From NCBI GenBank assembly GCA_035286585.1, contig DATEDC010000219.1:1-8115 (forward strand): a stretch of 8,115 nucleotides of DNA. Direction: 5' to 3'. The notes below the pieces were generated by a model. It saw only the letters and a program-made list of their open reading frames with translations, made no database searches and had not been told where the DNA came from. Shown in pieces: positions 1-4,891 of the stretch. The number at the start of each line of letters is the position of its first letter. Positions within the stretch are counted from its first letter, which is position 1. This DNA comes from DSOS01 sp035286585 (GTDB lineage Bacteria > Chloroflexota > Anaerolineae > Anaerolineales > UBA4823). Made by a program: the position numbers and the translations under genes.

Positions 1-8
1 AATCTGTC

Positions 9-167
9 CTAAGACAAAGCCAAGGCGAAGAGGAAAGGCGGCCATACCAGCGGAGGAGTGAGCAGCCCCACGATGGCTCCCACGGTTCCACCCCGGAGTA
101 AAGTTATTCGCCCACTTTTCACGATCAGCCACCACCAAAGCCACTTAGATCGAAACCCGTCGCTCAC
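9..167 (-). CDS. Small hydrophobic membrane protein, unknown function (52 aa, GTG start)
   Basis: I do not recognise this protein. The frame opens at GTG (167-165) and ends at TAG (11-9). Seen directly: a strong Shine-Dalgarno AGAAGGAG (183-176) lies 8 nt before the GTG, and a TTGGTT-17 bp-TATAGT promoter-like pair lies just upstream. The product starts with a short polar segment (MSDGFRSK), then a Trp-rich stretch (WLWWWLIV, residues 9-16), a basic linker (KSGRITLLR) and a glycine/leucine-rich hydrophobic segment from about residue 26 to the end, with TPPL and WPPF prolines. This suggests one or two membrane passes with the charged linker between them. It is divergent from the SDR gene, with 75 bp between the start codons. 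The frame is short and no homology can be tested here, so chance is not excluded. The signals together make a real small gene somewhat more likely than not. Confidence 0.45.
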   Translation of the reverse strand: MSDGFRSKWLWWWLIVKSGRITLLRGGTVGAIVGLLTPPLVWPPFLFALALS

Positions 168-242
168 AGCCCGTTCTCCTTCTGCAACAATACTACTATA
201 CCACGAAGCCGCTAATAAACCAACATTACTCAGGAGGAAGGT
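168..242. promoter_or_regulatory. Divergent intergenic region with leftward promoter-like boxes
   Basis: This AT-richer gap separates the small leftward ORF from the rightward SDR gene. On the minus strand TTGGTT (223-218) and TATAGT (200-195) are spaced by 17 bp. That would place transcription start near 188, just before the Shine-Dalgarno at 183-176. For the rightward gene, TATACC (197-202) is the best -10 candidate but its -35 (TTCTCC, 174-179) is poor. The SDR gene has an excellent ribosome binding site, AGGAGG at 232-237, 5 nt before its ATG. Promoter assignments rest on consensus matching only. Confidence 0.35.
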
Positions 243-1034
243 ATGGATTTACAACTAGATGGAAAGAGGGCTTTGGTCACCGGCGCCAGCCGCGGCCTGG
301 GCTACGCCACTGCGCTTGCCCTCTCCAGGGAAGGCTGCCGGGTGGCCATCAACAGCCGCAACCCAGACAGCCTGGCAGTTTCCGCAGATAACATAGCAGC
401 CGAAAGCGGCAACCCAGTGATCTCCCTCCCCGGGGATGTCACCGACCCGGCTGTGCCCGAGAATATCGTACGCCAAACGGTTGAGGCATTTGGAGGCCTG
501 GATCTGTTGGTCACCAATTCCGGTGGACCTCCGGCAGGCAAGTTTGAAACTTTCGCCGACGCCGCATGGCAGGCAGCCTTCGAGTTGAACCTGCTATCGC
601 ACGTGCGCCTGATTCGCGCTGCCCTGCCCTACCTGCGCCAATCCCCAGCAGCCAGCGTGCTTACCTTAACATCTTACTCTATCAAGCAGCCGATTCCTAA
701 CCTGGTGTTATCCAACAGCATCCGCTCTGCCACTATCGGGCTGACCAAGACGCTCGCCCTCGAGCTGGGCAGTGAGGGCATCCGCTTCAATTCCATCCTG
801 CCTGCCTGGACGGAAACCGAGCGGGTCTACGATCTGATGTCACACCGGGCAAAAATGAACGGGACCAGTGTTGAAGAGGAGATCGCCAAACAGTCGCAAG
901 ACAGCCCGCTGGGCAGGATGGGCAGACCCGATGAATTCGCAAATGCCGCCGTCTTTCTTCTATCGCCCGCGGCCTCGTACATCACCGGCGTAATGCTGAG
1001 CGTTGACGGAGGCATGTACAAGGGCACGGTGTAA
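243..1034 (+). CDS. SDR family oxidoreductase, noncanonical active site (3-oxoacyl-ACP reductase-like)
   Basis: A 263-aa short-chain dehydrogenase/reductase, full length for the classical family, with a Rossmann fold. The nucleotide-binding motif TGASRGLG is at residues 13-20, the acidic GDV at 64-66, NSGGPP (in place of the usual NNAG) at 92-97, Asn116 in the ELN motif, Ser144, and the C-terminal SVDGG at 253-257. The expected Tyr and Lys of YxxxK fall on Ser157 and Arg161 (LSNSIR), 13 residues after Ser144. This matches a divergent branch of proteins annotated as 3-oxoacyl-ACP reductase-like, in which NSGGPP and a changed YxxxK occur together. Cofactor binding therefore looks intact, but classical Tyr-based proton transfer does not. 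The substrate is unknown and fatty-acid synthesis should not be assumed. The start is fixed by AGGAGG (232-237). The gene stands alone on the plus strand and converges on the next gene. Confidence 0.9.
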   Translation: MDLQLDGKRALVTGASRGLGYATALALSREGCRVAINSRNPDSLAVSADNIAAESGNPVISLPGDVTDPAVPENIVRQTVEAFGGLDLLVTNSGGPPAGKFETFADAAWQAAFELNLLSHVRLIRAALPYLRQSPAASVLTLTSYSIKQPIPNLVLSNSIRSATIGLTKTLALELGSEGIRFNSILPAWTETERVYDLMSHRAKMNGTSVEEEIAKQSQDSPLGRMGRPDEFANAAVFLLSPAASYITGVMLSVDGGMYKGTV

Positions 1035-1040
1035 TATCTC

Positions 1041-1349
1041 TTATTCATTCCAAAATTTCGGCAAAGATTCGATTTGCTCCCAGCCGTCGCCCTTGGACAC
1101 ACGCTCGACCTCCAGGTCGGTGAAATAGGTATCCAGCACTGCGGCGCGCTCCTGGGCGAGCGGTGGATGGCAGTAATCCTCCTCCTCCCATACCACCCAT
1201 CCCTGGGGATCGAAGCGGGCGTTCTCGAGACTGTAATGCAGCGCCGTACCAAACGGTCGCATTTGCTTGATCTCGCCGCTATCGAGACGCAGGCGCAGCT
1301 CGCGGCGCAAATCGTTATGATGTTTGGCTTTAACCAGATAATGCGCCAT
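1041..1349 (-). CDS. Uncharacterised conserved-looking protein downstream of rsfS (102 aa)
   Basis: I do not recognise a named family. The start at ATG 1349-1347 is chosen because AGGAGG (1359-1354) precedes it by 4 nt. The frame stays open to 1472, but that extension would overlap the end of rsfS and reads like a shadow sequence. The product is soluble, with no signal peptide or membrane segment. It has a basic N-terminus (HYLVKAKHHNDLRREL) and an aromatic/acidic core (ALHYSLENARFDP then GWVVWEEEDYC, residues 36-60). An acidic C-terminal half follows (YFTDLEVERV, then WEQIESLPKFW). The regular alternation suggests a compact alpha/beta fold. It lies 22 nt after the rsfS stop, so it is probably the last gene of the thpR-rsfS transcript. 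Its stop codon is only 6 bp from that of the SDR gene. A link to translation is only a guess from position. Confidence 0.75.
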   Translation of the reverse strand: MAHYLVKAKHHNDLRRELRLRLDSGEIKQMRPFGTALHYSLENARFDPQGWVVWEEEDYCHPPLAQERAAVLDTYFTDLEVERVSKGDGWEQIESLPKFWNE

Positions 1350-1371
1350 TCTTCCTCCTGCTTTATTCGGC

Positions 1372-1716
1372 CTATTGAAGCCGGATGAGCACTTTGCCCT
1401 GGCTCCACAACTCTTCCAGGCGATAGTAATTCCGCCGGTCTGGTGAGAACAGGTGCAAAATGATGTCGCCAAAATCTACCAATACCCAGCCATCCTGCGG
1501 CTGCCCCTCGACTCTCGCTCGCAGGCGGAATTGCTGGTTCACTTTCTCAATCGTGTCATCTGCCAGGGCCTGGAGCATGCGATCGCTGGTGCCCGAGCAA
1601 AAAATAAAGTAATCTGCAAATGGTGCTAAACCTTTAATCTCGAGTAAAACGATATCTTCTCCTTTTTTCTCTTCCAACATATTGACGATATTTCGGGATA
1701 TTTCTAATGCATTCAG
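1372..1716 (-). CDS. rsfS: Ribosome silencing factor RsfS (Iojap family), probable CTG start
   Basis: RsfS binds ribosomal protein uL14 on the large subunit and blocks subunit joining when nutrients are scarce. Family marks (CTG numbering, 114 aa): EEKKGEDIVLLEIKGL from residue 15, FADYFIFCSGTS at 33-44, GWVLVDFGDIILHLF at 76-90 and YYRLEELW at 97-104. The first ATG in frame (1680-1678) has no Shine-Dalgarno and would remove the first half of the N-terminal helix. Upstream codons up to a CTG at 1716-1714 add NALEISRNIVN, which matches the helix that opens RsfS proteins (compare the E. coli N-terminus). GGAGG (1727-1723) sits 6 nt before that CTG. No ATG, GTG or TTG lies in frame between this point and the thpR stop codon, which is in the same frame at 1743-1741. 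I therefore favour the CTG; an automated caller would likely choose 1680. It follows thpR by 24 nt, so co-transcription is expected. Confidence 0.9.
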   Translation of the reverse strand: MNALEISRNIVNMLEEKKGEDIVLLEIKGLAPFADYFIFCSGTSDRMLQALADDTIEKVNQQFRLRARVEGQPQDGWVLVDFGDIILHLFSPDRRNYYRLEELWSQGKVLIRLQ

Positions 1717-1722
1717 ATAGCA

Positions 1723-1727
1723 CCTCC
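1723..1727 (-). promoter_or_regulatory. Ribosome binding site that points to a CTG start for rsfS
   Basis: GGAGG, within TGGAGGTG, lies in the 24-nt gap after thpR. It is 6 nt from CTG 1716-1714 and 42 nt from the first in-frame ATG. An out-of-frame ATG (1712-1710) is also in range of this site but encodes only Met-His before TAG. Confidence 0.7.
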
Positions 1728-1740
1728 AGGTTAAGTTGAT

Positions 1741-2337
1741 TTACACGCTGCCGTTACCGGAATGTAATTGGGCTGAATTGAGTTTTGAGTACACCGCGCC
1801 GGCGGGGTTTAAGTCGCTTTGGAATAGATGAATGGCATCCACTCGCATCGCGCCTAAGAAGCCCACTTTATAACGGTCGAGGGCTGCGCTCACCCTGCGC
1901 ACATCCCCCGAACTGGCATTCCGAGAAATCCTCCCGATGGTCAGATGCGGGCTAAAGGGGCGCTCTTCGCGGTCATAGCCCAGCCGTGCGGTCTCAGTTT
2001 CGATGCCGCGCTGCACAGCCTCTAACTCAGAGGGCGCCTGGACGTTGATCTTGATCACCCGTGGGCGGCGGTTCGATGGTAACGCCCCTAATTCCCCTAT
2101 ACTGATCTCGAAAGCGGAGTGAGCCGCGGCTTCAGCTCTCAAGAGCTTGGTTAAGACTTCCAGATTGGCGAGGGAGACATTGCCCAGGAATTTCAGCGTC
2201 AGGTGGATATTTTCCACCGGCACCCATCGGACAGGCACGCCGCGCAGCTCACTGCGCAACTGGTTGGATAGCTCCTCCAGTTTTTGACGGATTTCTGGGG
2301 AAATTTCGATGGCGATAAACGCCCGAATGACTGACAC
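1741..2337 (-). CDS. thpR: RNA 2',3'-cyclic phosphodiesterase (2'-5' RNA ligase family), ThpR/LigT
   Basis: A 198-aa member of the 2H phosphoesterase superfamily, of usual length for bacterial ThpR. The two catalytic HxTx motifs are intact: HLTL at residues 45-48 and HLTI at 131-134. Other family marks are the N-terminal RAFIAIE (residues 5-11), the strand VRWVPVENIHLTLKFLG (36-52), and RPFSPHLTIGR (126-136). The family hydrolyses 2',3'-cyclic phosphate RNA ends to 2'-phosphate; the 2'-5' ligase activity is known mainly in vitro. Its cellular role is not settled. It is a cytosolic protein with no signal sequence. Start is GTG (2337-2335), supported by AGGTGA (2350-2345), 7 nt upstream; no ATG gives a better fit. 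rsfS follows 24 nt downstream. Confidence 0.95.
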   Translation of the reverse strand: MSVIRAFIAIEISPEIRQKLEELSNQLRSELRGVPVRWVPVENIHLTLKFLGNVSLANLEVLTKLLRAEAAAHSAFEISIGELGALPSNRRPRVIKINVQAPSELEAVQRGIETETARLGYDREERPFSPHLTIGRISRNASSGDVRRVSAALDRYKVGFLGAMRVDAIHLFQSDLNPAGAVYSKLNSAQLHSGNGSV

Positions 2338-2391
2338 TAACAGCTCACCTGTAATTTACGATCTCCCTGGAGGCGCCTGCGCGTACGCCTC

Positions 2392-2532
2392 TCAAAGCCC
2401 AGCCCAACGTTCGACCGCCTGCTTCAAATCCTTAAACGCCACCAGCCTGGTCAAATAGGCGCCGGCGTCAATGCCTGTTTTGACGTCTTCAGGCAAGTTT
2501 TTTGCCGTGACGACGATAATCGTTTTCTTCAT
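2392..2532 (-). CDS. Small ORF (46 aa) resembling the C-terminal half of a response-regulator receiver domain
   Basis: The frame runs from ATG 2532-2530 to TGA 2394-2392. The product begins MKKTIIVVTAKNLPED, resembling strand 4 of receiver domains (PIIVVTAK). It continues with DAGAYLTRLVAFKDLKQAVE, resembling strand 5 and helix 5 (GAxxYLxKPxxxxxLxxAV), although the usual Lys-Pro reads Arg-Leu. The phosphorylated Asp and strands 1-3 are absent. Immediately upstream, codons for AIKQ continue the likeness, but TAA stops the frame 13 codons before the ATG. It is therefore either a decayed receiver remnant or a reduced small protein. The Shine-Dalgarno is weak (AGGCGAG, 11 nt upstream). It sits between the yqeC-mocA stop and thpR, on the same strand. 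The family resemblance is by eye only. Confidence 0.45.
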   Translation of the reverse strand: MKKTIIVVTAKNLPEDVKTGIDAGAYLTRLVAFKDLKQAVERWAGL

Positions 2533-2621
2533 CTGTTTAATCGCTCGCCTGCTCCTGCTATGCGGATTTTACCTCATATCCTATCCTCGCGAGAGTTTTC
2601 TATATTTACCCAGCTTTTCGC

Positions 2622-3995
2622 TCACGGAGAATCGAGCTCCAGCAAAAGTTGGTAATCCTCGGGCGTGTCGATCTCTTGCAAGATGGACTCATCATGCCAG
2701 GGAACCCATGTCGGGGCGAATTTCGAGAAAAGCTGCCGCCCCCCCTGATCGCCCTGCAATTCAAGCAGATATGCGAAGATGCTCCGGTCAAAGAGAACCG
2801 GGTTGGCTCGCCGCCCGCCAGCCTGCGGGGCGACCACCGGCGGCAGGCTCTCCGCGTGGACTTCCGCCAGGCGCCTGATCAGGCTGGCGCTGACCAGGGG
2901 TTGATCAACGAGCAAAAACACGGCTGCCCCTACGCCCTCCGGCAGCGCCCTCACCCCAATCCGCACTGAAGCGCTCTGGCCCGCCTGCCAATCTGGGTTG
3001 TGCTCCAATGTCACCCTTAAATCTGCCACGGCTGCCTGGGTCTCGCCCGCATAAGCCCCGGTCACCACGACCACCGGATCGAGACCGGCCTGCAGGGCAA
3101 TGCGCGCCGCCCGGTGCACCAGTGTCTCCCCCTGCCATTCGAGCACCTGCTTTGCCTTCCCGAAGCGGCTGGCGCTTCCTGCAGCAAGGAGCACGCCAGC
3201 GACCGGCTCGTGCACCGCCCAGATCTTTTTCGCTTGCAGCGCGGCGACCACTACTGCATGGTATCCTCCCAACAGGCTGGTTTCACCCGCTGACCCGCCG
3301 ATCACGGTGTTTGCCTGGGATTGCAGCTCGGGCGTATCAGCCTGGTTGAGCAGGACGAGGCGCCGGACGCCGGTGGGGATATTTTTCAGACCGCCTTCAG
3401 GGTGAAGTAGAACTCGCCTGACTGCCTGGGCGCTGATCGGCGCACCGATGGGAAGACCGGCTAATTCGGCAAAGCGCTCGGGACGGTGCACCCATTTGTC
3501 ATCGAGCGGCTTGCCCAGCCCGGAAAGCCCGGCAACCACAACCACACTATCCAGGGCTGGCCTGGAACTGCGGGTTGTGTCGATGAACGGCAGGGCAGGC
3601 TCGTGTTCGCCCGGAGCTTTGAGCGGTAATTGGCGGGCGCCGTCCGCTTCGATGAGCAGCGGGAGGCTTCGCTGCATGGCTATTGCCCTCAGGCGCTCCA
3701 GCGCGGGAGAGGCCACACCCAGGCGTCGACCGGCCTCATCCGGCGGGCCAATGAACAGCTTAACCCGCCCCTGCATCAGGCGCGCGGCTTTGTCTACCTG
3801 TTTCGGGTTTTCCACCTGGCTCCATTCGTCCGCCAGGGCAAGCTGCTCCTCAGCCAGGTGGGTCGTGGCGGTGACAAAAACCGGTGGGGGCAGCTCGCCT
3901 GCCAGTTGGAAAAGGGCGTGGGTTTTCCCCCCTGCGCCGACCAGGGCCAGGCAGGCATGCGGGGCGAGACGCAAGGCGTCTTTCAAGCTGATCAA
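2622..3995 (-). CDS. yqeC-mocA: Fused selenium cofactor protein YqeC and molybdenum cofactor cytidylyltransferase MocA
   Basis: A single 457-aa frame joins two proteins that are usually separate. Residues 1 to about 255 are YqeC: the P-loop-like LVGAGGKT (18-25), VTATTHL (41-47), EADGARQLPLKAP (116-128) and HRPERFAELAG (170-180). YqeC is a marker of selenium-dependent molybdenum hydroxylases; its chemistry is not established. Residues about 265-457 are a MobA-like nucleotidyltransferase of the MocA type: LLAAGSASRFGKAKQ (269-283), DQPL (364-367, metal-binding Asp), GRRANPV (394-400), GDQGGRQL (415-422) and DTPEDY (443-448). MocA transfers CMP to molybdopterin to make the MCD cofactor of xanthine dehydrogenase-type enzymes. 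The linker near 255-265 is short. Start is TTG (3995-3993), supported by AGAGGG (4006-4001), 5 nt upstream. It follows yqeB by 62 nt and is very likely co-transcribed with it. Cytosolic. Confidence 0.93.
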   Translation of the reverse strand: MISLKDALRLAPHACLALVGAGGKTHALFQLAGELPPPVFVTATTHLAEEQLALADEWSQVENPKQVDKAARLMQGRVKLFIGPPDEAGRRLGVASPALERLRAIAMQRSLPLLIEADGARQLPLKAPGEHEPALPFIDTTRSSRPALDSVVVVAGLSGLGKPLDDKWVHRPERFAELAGLPIGAPISAQAVRRVLLHPEGGLKNIPTGVRRLVLLNQADTPELQSQANTVIGGSAGETSLLGGYHAVVVAALQAKKIWAVHEPVAGVLLAAGSASRFGKAKQVLEWQGETLVHRAARIALQAGLDPVVVVTGAYAGETQAAVADLRVTLEHNPDWQAGQSASVRIGVRALPEGVGAAVFLLVDQPLVSASLIRRLAEVHAESLPPVVAPQAGGRRANPVLFDRSIFAYLLELQGDQGGRQLFSKFAPTWVPWHDESILQEIDTPEDYQLLLELDSP

Positions 3996-4057
3996 GGTTG
4001 CCCTCTTTCAGGTCCGGGTAGACTGCAATTCATTGCGTACCGGTGTGTGTGAGCGCC

Positions 4058-4870
4058 TCAACGCCACAAGCCTGCCCGCAGTTCGCGGCGAGAGAGGATG
4101 GCTTCCAGCACCCCCCCGGCAACGGCCAGAGCCTTGTCGGAGACCAGGCTGCAGTATTTCGCCTCACAGCGTGGGTCTAGGTCGCCGATTTTCAAACCCG
4201 CCCTCACCTCGAGCCCGTCATGCAGCAAGCCGCGCAGCGCCCCCTTGAACGGCGCCCGGATTTCGACGCCTGAGACATCAGCGATCAACTGGTCGGCTTC
4301 GAGCTGGTCGCAAATCTGGGCGTGAGCGTTCAACGTGCCGTCGACAGGGGCGCGCAGCACTCGCTCCGCACGGCGCGCCTCAACACCCTCCGGGACGCCC
4401 GTATCCGCCTCAGCGGATCCATCCCAGTAAACCCGCCCCAGCATATGCCCTCGCTTGGTCTCGACCACCGCGTGGCAGTTCTCGCCGGCAGTAAATCCCG
4501 GGCCCAGCCCGATAATCAGCCCGACCTGCTCAGGGATAAGCGGGACGCGCTGCTTGAGCATACGCCCATCTACCACCACTCCTGGGTGTAAATGGCGGAT
4601 CGAAGCGCCCTGCGGGTCGATCAAAACTGGAATCTGCCCCTTCGCCAACACCTGTATAATGCGCAAAGCATCCGTGCGATCGTTGATCCGCCGTGCGGTC
4701 ACACCTTCCACGACTGTTTCCCCCGCGTAGATCGCTTCCGCAAAACACGCCAGGCGGCGCACAGCCAGCGGCTGCGCCAGCTCGGTGATCACCACCTGCA
4801 GGCCAACCCGGTGCAGGCGCAGGGTCACACCGCTCGCCAGGTCGCCTCCACCGCGGATAATGACGATCAC
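4058..4870 (-). CDS. yqeB: Selenium-dependent molybdenum cofactor biosynthesis protein YqeB
   Basis: A 270-aa protein of the YqeB (EF2563) family, near the family's usual length. Marks: N-terminal IIRGGGDLASGVTLRLHRVG (residues 4-23), resembling a nucleotide-binding glycine-rich strand-loop-helix. Then come TELAQPLAVRR (29-39), GLGPGFTAGENCHAVVETKRGH (121-142) with a conserved-looking Cys-His, and GRVYWDG (145-151). The second half (about 165-270) is a biotinyl/lipoyl-like barrel region. YqeB is known by genome context to accompany molybdenum hydroxylases with a labile selenium ligand; its reaction is unproven. Start is GTG (4870-4868). TAA lies in frame one codon further up (4876-4874), so no earlier start exists. 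The Shine-Dalgarno is poor (GGGGTAAG), so reinitiation after the hydroxylase gene, 21 nt upstream, is plausible. Confidence 0.94.
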   Translation of the reverse strand: MIVIIRGGGDLASGVTLRLHRVGLQVVITELAQPLAVRRLACFAEAIYAGETVVEGVTARRINDRTDALRIIQVLAKGQIPVLIDPQGASIRHLHPGVVVDGRMLKQRVPLIPEQVGLIIGLGPGFTAGENCHAVVETKRGHMLGRVYWDGSAEADTGVPEGVEARRAERVLRAPVDGTLNAHAQICDQLEADQLIADVSGVEIRAPFKGALRGLLHDGLEVRAGLKIGDLDPRCEAKYCSLVSDKALAVAGGVLEAILSRRELRAGLWR

Positions 4871-4891
4871 GGCTTACCCCACATGCATCCC

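Noticed and set aside
58..258. Plus-strand open frame of 66 codons ahead of the SDR gene
   Set aside because: It overlaps the SDR start and its ribosome binding site, its composition is low-complexity Ser/Pro/His, and the GTG-started frame on the opposite strand explains the region better.
1350..1472. 41-residue N-terminal extension of the 102-aa protein
   Set aside because: It overlaps the coding end of rsfS by about 100 bases and reads as out-of-frame sequence, while ATG 1349 has a perfect AGGAGG.
2588..2595. Palindrome CTCGCGAG after yqeC-mocA as a terminator
   Set aside because: It has no loop or T-run, so it cannot form a standard terminator hairpin. An 8-bp self-complementary word is expected by chance.
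3992..4033. 13-codon leader frame whose TGA overlaps the TTG start of yqeC-mocA
   Set aside because: The TTGA overlap would suit translational coupling, but no Shine-Dalgarno precedes its ATG and the peptide has no regulatory character, so chance is the simpler reading.
3448..4248. Plus-strand open frame of 266 codons across yqeC-mocA and yqeB
   Set aside because: It spans two well-supported minus-strand genes and the gap between them, and its product is Arg/Ser/Pro-rich with no recognisable family.
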